Positions 1-11,200 of a stretch of 64,000 nucleotides of DNA are shown piece by piece. Origin of the DNA: Bacteroidaceae bacterium. GTDB taxonomy: Bacteria > Bacteroidota > Bacteroidia > Bacteroidales > Bacteroidaceae. Numbering within the stretch: the first letter of the stretch is position 1; every line of letters begins with the position of its first letter. The stretch lies in NCBI GenBank assembly GCA_017455585.1, contig JAFSZU010000160.1:16110-80109 (forward strand), read 5' to 3'. Both the position numbers and the translations under genes were made by a program. Under the pieces are notes generated by a model, which saw only the letters and a program-made list of their open reading frames with translations, was not told the DNA's origin and did no database searches.

Positions 1-2278
1 TGCGGCCACTCTCTGAGTAAAGGTCTTTGGCATAGCTGTTTCGGTCGGCGAAGTTGTAGGGTGCAGCGGTGATGTTACCCGCAGCATCGGTGGTGGCATC
101 GGTGCCTTTGGTAAAAGTGCCTTGTGTGCCACCCGTCACGCTGACAATCTTCCAGCCCGTCACCACGCGGTTGCCGGTGTAGTTCTCAGTTCCTACATCG
201 TTGTAGTAGGGCAACTGCACCTTGTAGTAGTTGAAGTTGAAGTGGTCGGGGTCTTTATCGGTAATATTGAGTGAGAGTTGCGAAGTTTTGATAGCAGCAC
301 CAGCGGGAGCATTAAACTGATTACCGTTAGCCATCCGAATATTCACCGTCAACGTGCCGCGTCTCTCGGCGGTGCATGTGCCGCCGTCTATCTGGTAGTT
401 GACCACCGAGGGGTAGCGTCCGGGTTGTTTCAGAATGGGGTAAGGAGTAGCGGTGTCTATCTGCGAGGGTTCCATGACCCACTTCATGATTTTGTCTTTG
501 TCGGCACTACTGCCTGTCACCCACCAAGCTGACAACTCCCGGTGGCCGTTGAGCAGATGGCGGAAGAACTCGAAACGCTGCAGAAAGCGCGTCTCTGCCA
601 GCAGGGCACAGTTGTAGGTATCGATTTTCCGGTTCTGTACGTAGGAGGCTTCTGCTCGGAAGTAGTTGTAGTTGCTGACACCTTTTGAGTCGCCTCTATT
701 GGTGATGATTTGCCCGTTGTAGATGGGTGCTTTGTTGGTGCCGCCGGTGATGTCGCCGTAAAACATGCAGCCGAAGACCATCGTCTTAAGGTTTGTCGAA
801 GTGGTCTTCACATTGTTGTAGCCTACGATACCGCCCACGCGGTTGCCGCCGGTAATGTTGGCGTAGCTGTAGCAGTTCACCACACGTGCCTCTCCATTGA
901 GGAATCCCACAAGTCCTCCGCAACAGTCGTTGCTGTTGGCGTCAGTTGATGAGCCAGTGCTTTGCACAGTACCACCCTGCAGACCGCAGTTATAGATACG
1001 GGTGGTTCCGTTGGCTGTACCAGCAATAGCCCCCACCTTGCCAGCCTGACTGATGTTGACGCTTCCGACGATGACATTCTTAATGGTAGCGTTCTGCACG
1101 AAGTCGAAGAGTGGTTTGTCCCACGTACCGGTGATGGTCTCCAGACCGCCATCGATGGTACCCGTGAAGGGATTACTGCTGGTGCCGATAGTCTTTCCGC
1201 TTATCCCATCGGTAGCAGTTCCGGTAGTAGAAAAGCTACTTGTCAGACGATACCTTCCGTTTGCATCGGTAATCTCGCTGAGAGAGCTGACTTCTATCAT
1301 CTCCGGACCCAAGGTGATTTCCACACTCTCGCTATCGCTGCCATAGGTGCAGGTCAGCGTCATGGTCACATTTTGGGTAGGCAACTGACTGACGGTGATG
1401 GTACCTGTAGAAGGGTCAATGGTGGCGTAGTCGTTGTCTGTAAGACTCCAGGTGAGTGCAGGAGCATTGACAACGGTCACCGTAGGGGCCGTATTGTGCG
1501 TGCTGCCGCTATAGTAGTAATAGGTGTCGCCACCGAAGGACATAGTCTGATATGCCTCGTTCGTGCTAACGATGGCGGTATTCGTGTAAGTGCCTATAGC
1601 AGAGATTTCCGTGGTCTGAGGGGTTAGGGCAATGTTGACATCCGGATAGTCTGTCACGGTCACAGTGGTAGTGCTGACCTGCTGGCTGTGAGTCTGGTCT
1701 TTATGGATGAGTCTCCAAGTGGTCGTTCCTTCATCGGTAAAGTCATCGTAGTAGATATAATGTTCCTTATACCCTGTCTCGTGGGGGCTTTGCATATATT
1801 TTACGGGGCCGTTATTGGTATTAATTTTGTTCCATCGGTCTTTCGCATATTGCGCAACGTTCTTCGTCATCAGCCTCAGGGTGTAATAGTTGTCAGTGTT
1901 TACCCCGTCATACGCCAGATAATAATCTGCACCATAGGTCTTGAGTAGGATTTTGTCACTCGCATTGTTCTCGTCGTTGTCAACACGTTCCCACAGGCAC
2001 TTCTCTGCCGAGAAAGTTTCCTCCGCGACTATCTCTGAGCCATTGGTAGTATAGCCGTTGTGCGCCAAGTAGTGGTTGTTGTATTTAAAGACATAGTAGG
2101 TAGTCTGTGCAGTCACCTGTTGTGTGCCAAGCATCAGGACTACTAACAGAAGCATGGCGCGCACTGTGAATCGAAAATTCCCAGCGTGGGAGAAAAATTT
2201 TCCCAACGTGGGAGAAAAAAATTCCCAACGTTGGAGAAAATGGTGAGCAAGCGTCTTATATTGGTTCCCTAGGTTCAT
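1..2278 (-). CDS. GLUG-repeat surface protein (partial, 3' end beyond left edge)
   Basis: A continuous minus-strand frame runs from an ATG at 2278 to the left edge, so the C-terminus is missing. A second in-frame ATG at 2155 gives an ideal signal peptide (MLLLVVLMLGTQQVTAQ). The upstream 41 codons lie largely in a palindromic repeat, so 2155 may be the true start and the repeat its leader. The mature part begins TYYVFKYNNHYLAHNG. It has an Ig-like stretch (TIDPSTGTITVSQLP) and then GLUG-type repeats near 1040-790 (GGLVGFLNGEARVVNCYS, RVGGIVGYNN). GLUG repeats occur in bacterial surface and adhesin-like proteins. It is the last visible gene of the fimbrial operon, directly after the giant T9SS protein, so an exported surface role is inferred. 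Whether it also has a T9SS sorting domain cannot be seen here. Confidence 0.8.
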   Translation of the reverse strand, partial: MNLGNQYKTLAHHFLQRWEFFSPTLGKFFSHAGNFRFTVRAMLLLVVLMLGTQQVTAQTTYYVFKYNNHYLAHNGYTTNGSEIVAEETFSAEKCLWERVDNDENNASDKILLKTYGADYYLAYDGVNTDNYYTLRLMTKNVAQYAKDRWNKINTNNGPVKYMQSPHETGYKEHYIYYDDFTDEGTTTWRLIHKDQTHSQQVSTTTVTVTDYPDVNIALTPQTTEISAIGTYTNTAIVSTNEAYQTMSFGGDTYYYYSGSTHNTAPTVTVVNAPALTWSLTDNDYATIDPSTGTITVSQLPTQNVTMTLTCTYGSDSESVEITLGPEMIEVSSLSEITDANGRYRLTSSFSTTGTATDGISGKTIGTSSNPFTGTIDGGLETITGTWDKPLFDFVQNATIKNVIVGSVNISQAGKVGAIAGTANGTTRIYNCGLQGGTVQSTGSSTDANSNDCCGGLVGFLNGEARVVNCYSYANITGGNRVGGIVGYNNVKTTSTNLKTMVFGCMFYGDITGGTNKAPIYNGQIITNRGDSKGVSNYNYFRAEASYVQNRKIDTYNCALLAETRFLQRFEFFRHLLNGHRELSAWWVTGSSADKDKIMKWVMEPSQIDTATPYPILKQPGRYPSVVNYQIDGGTCTAERRGTLTVNIRMANGNQFNAPAGAAIKTSQLSLNITDKDPDHFNFNYYKVQLPYYNDVGTENYTGNRVVTGWKIVSVTGGTQGTFTKGTDATTDAAGNITAAPYNFADRNSYAKDLYSESGR
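2173..2240. repeat. Three tandem near-palindromes (TTCCCAACGTTGGGAA type)
   Basis: Three spaced copies of a near-palindrome related to TCCCAACGTTGGGA, separated by A/T runs, lie between the giant T9SS gene and the GLUG gene. They are either the leader of the GLUG gene or encode its N-terminal extension (LQRWEFFSPTLGKFF and similar). Confidence 0.8.
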
Positions 2279-2292
2279 ATCGTGAAAAAGTA

Positions 2293-5200
2293 TTATTTAA
2301 CGGCAATCTTTTGGCGGTAGCTTCCACCTGCTACGTGGACGATATAGACACCGCTGGAATGTACGGGTGTCTCGACAGTCTCGCCGGCGTTGATATCGTA
2401 GCTTGCTATACAGAGACCGTTAACGCTGAAGATGCGCACGTCGGCAGTGGCACGCAAATGGCTTGTCACCGTCACTCGGTGCTGCTTGGCCCTGATGTCA
2501 ACGCACTCAGAATTGATGTCTTGTTGTTGTGGCTCGTCGTCGCCTTTCAGTTGTGGCTGCTCATTGCTGAACACGATGCTGCGAGTCTGGCGAGCATTGG
2601 CAGGTGTGACATCGAAATATGGGCGGAATGGAAGAGCGGTCTTTTCTGCCGTTGTCATGCCTTCAGTCACTTGGTCATAGCTGCTTCCGTCGCTGCTAAG
2701 CAGGTATCCGCCAATGGCAACTTCTGTGCTCTGGTAGCAGGGATGGAAGCTGTAACCGTTGTGCGATACTGTGCCGTCGGCAGTATCCGTGTCGCTTATT
2801 GCAATGGTGATGCCAGGTTCTGAGGCAAAGGTGATGGTCTGCCGGTCCAATGATGAAGGGGCAGGCTGTGCCGTGTGCTTGGGTGTCCACTGTCCGCTCA
2901 GGTCGAACTCGCGGTAATGCGAGCCGGGGAAGCCGATGATATAAGGCGTGGCATCTTGCAGAAGCGGGTAGGCTTCGTAGGTGCGTGTCACGTCATAGTA
3001 CTGCTTGTACTCATCAGCATTCTCATCCTTCTGGTCCTCATGGCTGAAATAGTAATCCCAAAGGAAGGTGCTGGTGCACTCCTTGTCATCGGTGCCGGTG
3101 GCTGCCGGATAGCGGAAGATGGCCTTCGACTTCTCGCTTTCATCGCTCAGGCCCGTGATGTCATGGTACTCGCGCAACCAGTACTCGTGTCCCTTCAGAC
3201 TGCCTTCATAGAAGTGGGTCAGCTCGCCCTTCTGGTGCGTGGTGACCAACTCGGCAGTGAAGGGCAGACTGATGCCTTCCCATCCCTTGGAGATGTCTGC
3301 ATAGTTGTCGGGGACGCGCTGATACCACATGCGCTTGTCGTCGGCAAAGTAATAGGCTATGGGAGCATTGAAGTCTTGTTTGTCAATGAGCAGATGGTCA
3401 TTGACGGCTGTGTAGTCGCCAGCTCCGTCATGAATGACCACATGCCCCTTGACAGCAGTTGTATTGGCATCAACAGAACGGTAGTCGGCATCGCTCTCGG
3501 CGTAGGCTGGCTCCGTAAAGTAGGCTGTGAGCACATCGTGGGTCTTTGTGGCAGCGTCGCTGGCACCGGTTGCGGGGGAGTAGGCCAGCAGGTTCTCTGT
3601 CAGGTCGATGTTGCGAACACCCACCAGTCCGTCGTTGTCAAGCAATGGCGGATAAAAGGCGGAGCCTCCAGCGGGTAAACCGCCAGGCACGACCCCTGAT
3701 TGCCATGTGAGGTCGTTGTGGCCTGTGAAGTCGATGGCTGTCATGTCAGGATAAGCTGTCTGGGTGCCATCCATCGAACAGGCTGCCAGCATGGCGTTGG
3801 GGTTGAAGTGGGCTGCTTCCATCAAATGGCTGCGGAAATAGGCTGGTGCACGATAGACGCGGTTGCTGTGGTCGGTATCATAGAGCAGGTGGCTGCCCTC
3901 AGTCTTGTTGAGACGGGCAGGCAAATCCTGATGCGGACGATAAACCATGTGCCCGTAGGTGAGCATCTGACCGAAGAACAGGTAGTCATCGGGATAGACG
4001 GGACTGTAGTGACTGCTGGCCATTCGCACGTCGTTTTCCTGTGGAATCTTGCCTTCGGCGTAGATGAAGTCATGGTCGGCATCGCTGTAGCGGCTTGTCA
4101 CATAGGTGTCGGCATTGGTCGTGCTGGTGCCGCGGTGGTAGCGCTCCTGCAGGTAGAAACCATTCAGGTTATAGGCTACTTCGCCATTGTAGAAGGCCTT
4201 GTCGGCCATCTGGCGGGCGGGGCCTGTCGTGTAGCTGCTGTTCGAAGCGGGGTAATAGCAGTTGACGACCTGGCTGTTGGCATCAGGCGAGCCGAAGACT
4301 GCTTTCGTGTCGGCAGCGGGAGTGCCAGTGGTCTTCACCCAGCAGTTCTCCACATGACCGCCGCCGGTGTTGGCCACGCCACCGCTGGTGAATGAGCCTG
4401 TGACCCCCAGGTTCCAGACATTGCCGCAGAGTTTGTCGAAGAGTGACACGGGGATACCGGTGATGGTGCTGCCCTCGCCGTGGAAATCGCCGTTGAAGCA
4501 AGGCTCCTCGCCGGTGCCGATGCTGGTCCATGTGCGGGTGGGAGTGATATCTCCCTGCATGAAGAAGTCGAGACCTGTAGCCCCGCGGATGTCGCGACCG
4601 TTGTTGCCGGGGGCATTCAATGTGCCATAGTCGCCGTTTATAATGGCATAGAGTTCATGCAAGCCGTCGAGTTCGTTGTAGGTTCGCCCCTCCACATTGC
4701 GACCGTCAATATATATCTTCGGGTCGCGTGCCTGGTCGCGGTGGTTGATATACAAGTGGTTGGCGTCGGTCAGTACGTCGCCCAGACGGTGGTAGTTGGC
4801 CACCGAAACAGGGACATAGTTCGAATAGGTCTTGCCAAGGAATGTCTTGGCATAGTAGGCAACATGATATTTCTGGTCTTGGTACCAGTACATCTGCGTC
4901 TCGCTGGGCACGAATGACTTGCCATTGCGGTGCAGACCGGCATCCTCGCTGTTGCGGTACATCTCCCATCCGCCTTCCATGATTTCGTAGGCTCCCTCCG
5001 TCACGCTGGGCTTCGTCAGTCCAATGGTGGTGCCGGGCAGGATGGTGGGCGGTGTGGAGAGATCGCCAATGATGGGCACACCGCTGCGGAACTTCACATG
5101 GATGTTCACCACATGCAACTCGCTGATCTGGTCTATCTGGCTGCCCGTGTCGTCGGCCTCGTCGTAGGTGTATTGGTAAATGACAGTGTAGGTACGGTCT

Positions 5201-8200
5201 TTGGACAGGCTCTTAATGTCGCTCTCACGTGAGACATAGAGCGTACTCGTCTCGGTGGGTGCCGTGCCACGGATGGTGAAATGCTGCTGGTAGTTGACGA
5301 TGGTCTCATACTGTTCCTGAGTGATGATGGTGCCCTTGGGCACGGTCTCACCGATGTCATAGGTTTGGGGCTCGTCCTGGTCGATGGTCACCGTCAGTGG
5401 TTTCCCGTCGCCCTTCTCGCCGATGGTGTAGTTCTCTCGACAGTAGTAATATACCACGTCTGTTGCCGTGGAGTTGGTCAGTGTGAGGTCAAAGATTTTG
5501 CTGCCGTGCTTGTCCTTCAGGCGGCTAAAGAGGTCATCGGCCAGCACTTGTCCGGCAATGTAGGACATGTCGCCGTTGTAGAACGACTCGGTGACGACGT
5601 GGTAGGTCTTTGTGCCCGAACTTCCCATGGCCGTGATGGGCGAGTAGTGGTAGCGTTCATTGGGCAGTTGCTCATATTCCTCGCGGAAATATTCATGGTT
5701 ATGTGTCAGGGTGATGCCGTTGTGAGGGGTGGCATCGGTATTGCCAGTATAGACGGCAGTGTAATCCACAGGCATTTGATTGCTGTATGGTATGCCGTAT
5801 GCTGCAATGTCTGCCTGGAAGTTTGAGCCGAATGCGTCATCAAGAAGGATATCGAAGGCATCCTTGTTGAACGTGAAGTGCTCTCGGTCTGCCAGCGAGC
5901 ACCATGAGTCGATGGCCGAATAGTTCTTTGGCTCCACATAGTATTTCCCGCCGTATTTGCCAGCCGCTGTGCAACGGTAGGCCTCACTGATGTGCTCACT
6001 GAACACTTTGTCGGTGGCCTCGGCAGTGGCACCTGTCACAGCCCGGTAAGCGTTCTTGTAGCTGTCAATATCGGTCTGTGAGAGCAATGTGCCGTTGATG
6101 ACATATTGGTTGGTGCCCTCGTCGATGGTGATGGTGCTGGTGCAGACAAATGCCTCGGTGAACTTCAGCTGCGTGGCAGGGTCAAGTGCATCGTAGTCTG
6201 TCTTGGAGATGTCGGCTCCCTTCTCAGCATGATACCCGCGTCCGGCCAGTGTGTAGTCCAGTTCCTCTGTGGCCACGTAGGCACGTACCACGGTGGCCTG
6301 TTGTGTGGAAGGAATGGTGCCGCCCAGTGCCGTTATATTGTTGTAGTTATCAACTACATCCTTTGGAATGATGTCGCCCACATTGTAGTCACGCTGACCG
6401 TGAACACCAGCCTGATTGAGTTGGAAGGTTGGCCCCTCGATATATAGGTCCTTGTCGGTATCACTCAAAGCCGTGTAGGTCTTGGTATTGATTTTGTCGC
6501 CATCAGCTTTGACGATGCGCGAGTACCAATTATCCCACTCCATGGGGTTGTTCATGTCGAAGGTGAGCAAATAGCCATTGGAGTGCGACAGGTTGTTGGA
6601 TGTGCGAAGGATGTCCTCCAGAAGACAGGCTTCCCCGTTCTTGTCGGTGACGCTGGCGGGTTCCGATGACAGCGGCAGCACCACCTGCCCCTTGGTGTAG
6701 GTCACACCATCGATTATTCCGTCCTTGATGCACACCCATGTCTCAGGCACAAAACGCTGTTTGTTGCTTTCGCTCAAACGGGAGTAGTTCCAGTAGGTGA
6801 TGGTGTCGTTGAGGTGATAGGTCACACCGTTGATCTTCATCTCGCCGTTGATGACTTCCGTCTGGTTGTCATTGGCCCAGTAGGCATAGAGGTTGGGCTG
6901 AACGTTGATGAGCTTCAGACGGCCGTTGGAGGCGGCGGTGATATTCAGTGGTATGCGCACACTCTCGGCGTAGGCCGTGGCCGACCCTGTATAGGCAGAT
7001 ATGGTCTGCTCATAGACGTATATCTCGCCCTTGATATACCAGTAGTGGGCTTTGGAAGTATGGTCTCCACTCAGTGGGTAGCAGTCATCGATGATGGGTT
7101 CCGACTTCACGTTGTGTACGAAGTTGCCAGAAGTCTCCATGTCTTCAGTCTGTTTGCTACCGTAGGTATAGCGCTTGAAGGACTGTGCTCCGTTGTTCGA
7201 TGCCGCCAAGGTAATATTATTGTCGATGGTCTCGTTGGCTCTCATGCCATGCTGGTTCTTGGCATAGACATATCCGCCGCCCTCGCCAGGCACCACATTG
7301 ATGAGATCCAGCTCGACCACGCCAGTGATATAGCCAAAGTCTTTCTCTTCAATCGTGTTGCCCGTGCTGTTCTCGGTGGTTAACTCCAGGAAGACACCCG
7401 ATGCCAGTGCCACCTTGTTGTCGCTCTTGCCGTTGTTGCGCTTGCGGTTGTTGATGTTGGCCCACTTCCATTCCTCATAGGTCTCGTCTGTGCTCTCGGG
7501 CTGATAGGAGTCGCTGTCGTATGAGCGCCGGTCGTGGAACCACACGTCGCTGGTGAGGTTGCCGAGATAGTTCACCACACTGTAGATGCCGAAATAGTTG
7601 CCGTGCTCACGGTTCTTGTTGAGTGACAGTTCGCCCACACGGTTGATGGTGTAGTCGGTGTAATCGGCGGTGGTGGTTACACGGTCGCGGGAGCCTTGCA
7701 ACACCATGCGACTACCGAACACGCCACAGAAATCGGAACGCTGGAGGGTGTTCAGCAGACGTCCGGCATAAATCGTGCAGAACCCTGCCTGCTGCCACTT
7801 CTCTGCTGTGATATTCCCCGCTTCGAGCAGACGGTCGTAGGTCTCCTGGTTGATCTGGTCGTTGAGGCTGTAGCCTCCGTCGCCCTCTTCGGCAATACAC
7901 TTGTAGAGCAATTGGAAGTAGGCGCGCTCGCGATCGTTCAGGTCGTTGTAGTATTCCTCGATGGTAATTTCCTTGTTGTTCTCGAAGTTATAGTAGTCTG
8001 TGCCGTAGTTGGTGATGTTCAGCTCGCGGTAGCCTTCGACAAGAGACAAGTTGCCGCCGCCGTAGAGTCCTCCTGTATGCTCAGTGCCGACGGTGATGAG
8101 ATCACGCTCATAGATATCGAGCAGCGAAGCCGTGACATTGCCGAACACGGTGACGGCGTTGGCGTAGATCTTGTCGCTGCCTGATGATACGTTTCCGCCG

Positions 8201-11200
8201 GCGAAGACGGCATTGCGGATGTTGATGCCCGACACATCGAGGGCATCCCATCGGGTATCAGTTGATTTGTTGTTCAGTCTGTTCAGCGCGCTGTTGGGCA
8301 CCAACTCACCCGCAGTGTAGGTCGTGCCGTCGATGGTGACGCTCTGTCCGTCCAGCACGTAGGACACCGGCTCGACAATGACCCGGCAGTCCTCGGTCAG
8401 GGTGCCACTCATTGTGCCATTGGTGGTGTAGTAGTAGTGGCCGGGCGAACCGGTGTTTTCACTGGTCTTGGTGCCAAGGCCATAGACATAGCCGATATTG
8501 CCACCACCAAAGACGTTCCCGTAGCCTTTGGCCAGACCTTCGGCTGTACCCACTTCACCATAATATATATTCACATCGGTCTGGCCGAAGACGTAGCCGT
8601 CAGTGTAGAACTCCTTGCCGCTGATTTCCGCACCGCGCAGGTTGTAGCTGTAGCCACGGCCGCCGCCAAAGATGTCACGCTGGACATGGCCGCCCGTCAT
8701 CTCTATATGTGTGCGGCCGGCCTTGTCCGTTCCTTCGTAGGTGCGCACGCTGTTTTGCTCGCCACTGGCGGTGACGCGGCCCCGGCCGATGGCTGCAATC
8801 TCGCCGCCGCCATAGAGGCTGTTGCGGATAATGCCGCCATAGAGCCGAACATTGGTGAAGTCGGTGGTGCCTCCCTCGTTGAATCCTCCGCCAAAGGCGT
8901 TACCGTTCTCATAGAGCAGGTTGTCGCCGCTGGCCTGCAGGTCGAGATTCTCGATGAAAGCAGGTGAACCACCGTCTTCGCTGTAGCGGTAGCCGATGTA
9001 TCCACCCATGATGGTCAGGTTGGCCGTTCCATAGACAGCACCTTTCTCGCCACCGCCATAAAGACTGCGTTCCACCGTGGGGCAGCCGTCATGGAAGTTC
9101 GTGGCTCCCTTGGTACCCATCGAGACATTGGTGGCACCAAGGATGTCGGTGGTTGTGGCTGTGGTGCTGATATCATGATATCCCACGCTACCCTCCAGTC
9201 CTCCGCCGTAGGCATTTGTCACAGTGCCGCCGATGAGACTTACGTTGGTCGAGGCCACATAGCCGCCGACACCACTCTTGTCTCTCACGTCACCACCATA
9301 GCCGCCGCCATAGAGGTCTCCTTTGACCGTGCCGCCCAACAGGCTGATGCCCGTGGCACCGCTGACGGTGGCCTCCTTGCCATAACCGCCACCGTAGGCA
9401 TTCTGCTCCACGATGGCACCGGTATTGATGTTGACGTTCGTATTGTGCTCGCCGGCAAGATAGGTGTCTTTGGGGTCACCGGGTGCGAACAGTGCTGTCA
9501 TGGTCTCTGGATTCCATACCTGTCCATTGCGGCCGCCGCCATAGACGTTGCGCACCCAAGCGCCGCTGTTGAGGTTGACATGTGTGCATTCACAGACGGT
9601 TCCCTCGCCATCGCCTCCGCCATAAACATCAATGAGTTCGCCGTCATTGTCTCTTACGGCCACGTCGATATCGACAAAACTGTTCGCTGTGCGGCGGTAA
9701 TGGTCGTTGCCGCCATAGATTGCCTCATCGACACGAGCCGCTGCACTATGATAGACCACGCGTGCCGTGTCGGCATCACAGAACTGGTCGCTGGTAGCGC
9801 CTTTGCCGCCGCCAAAGAGGGCATTGACGTGGATGGTTGATGTGGCTGGCACATTGACCAAGGTGTTGAAAACATATCCCCCGCTGAGGGAGGCTCCATA
9901 CACATTACGCAGACGGCCGCTATACAAATCCACGGTGCTGCCACCAGGTGCTCCTTCAACACCCAACCCCGCAAAGGCACCGGAGCCAAACACGTCGGTG
10001 GTGGCCAGATTGAGGTTGGGCGCGTCGATCAGCACATAACTGTAGCGCTGCATCTTGTCGTTATTGTCATCATCGGCGGCTCCCCAACTGCCACCGAAGA
10101 TGTATTTGATGGGGAAGTCCTCTTCTTTGCTGGTGGAGATATTCACGAAAGAGCTTTGTATATTGGGGCGTGCTTCACCAAAAGAGGGATAGTCCGTAGA
10201 ATATTCATAGCCGCCATAGCAGCCGCCAAAGATGCTGTCCACCCTGCCCTGCGTGTACTCCACGTAGGCGTTGGCGGTTAGCTTACCCTCTTTCTTGGGA
10301 TGCGTTTTGCTGCCGAGGATGGAGCCGCCGAAGTCATTGCCGCCGAATACGTTGACGACTATGGGGTATCCGTTGCGGCCTATGAAGGTTTCGGCATAGC
10401 CATTGATATTTGCATTGCAAGCACCGCCGAAGACGTCAAAGGCTGTGCCGCCATCGAGGTTCACCTGGGTGTTGCCCGTCACCAATCCTTCAAAGCCACC
10501 ACCATAGATTTCCATTACATGACCACCCGTCTGGTTGATAGTGCAGTTGCCTGTCACCCTACCTTTTTCTCCTCCGCCGAATACTTGGAGAATATTGCCG
10601 CCGTTGCGCACGTTGACAATAGTATTGCCGCGAATCTCAGAGGCCGTACCGTAACCGCCGCCGTAGGCCGTCAGTGTACGGGTGAAGACGTCCTGGTTTT
10701 GGGCATTCTGGTCAATGTTGGCATCAGTAAACAGTGTCTCGGAGAGCAAGTCTGTAGCAATATCGATTTCCACATTGCCGTTCACATAGCCGCTCTCATA
10801 GCATCCCCCATAGACATTGCCTCCCAATAGGCGATTGCCGGCGGCATTCTTGTGCCAGTCAAATGAGAATTTGTTGGATAGTGCGTCGTAGGTCAAGTTC
10901 ATTGGACGAAGTTCAGGACTGTCATCGCCCGCGAACACCAGCTTCAGTTTCAAATTGTTGTCGCCGGGATTACCCGTTATGCCGCCCTCATAGGCTGCAT
11001 TCAGTGCCGGAGATGCTGCGACGATGGCATTGTTACAGCCACCGACAATCTTGTTATATACGACGATAGAACGCAGGAAGTCTATTTGAACCAGGCCGTC
11101 AACAGTCAGACTACCCACATTGCCACCACAATAGAAAGAGCCGATAAAGGAGGAGTGATTCACATAATTCTCGTCAACGCTGACCTCTGGCAACACAGGC

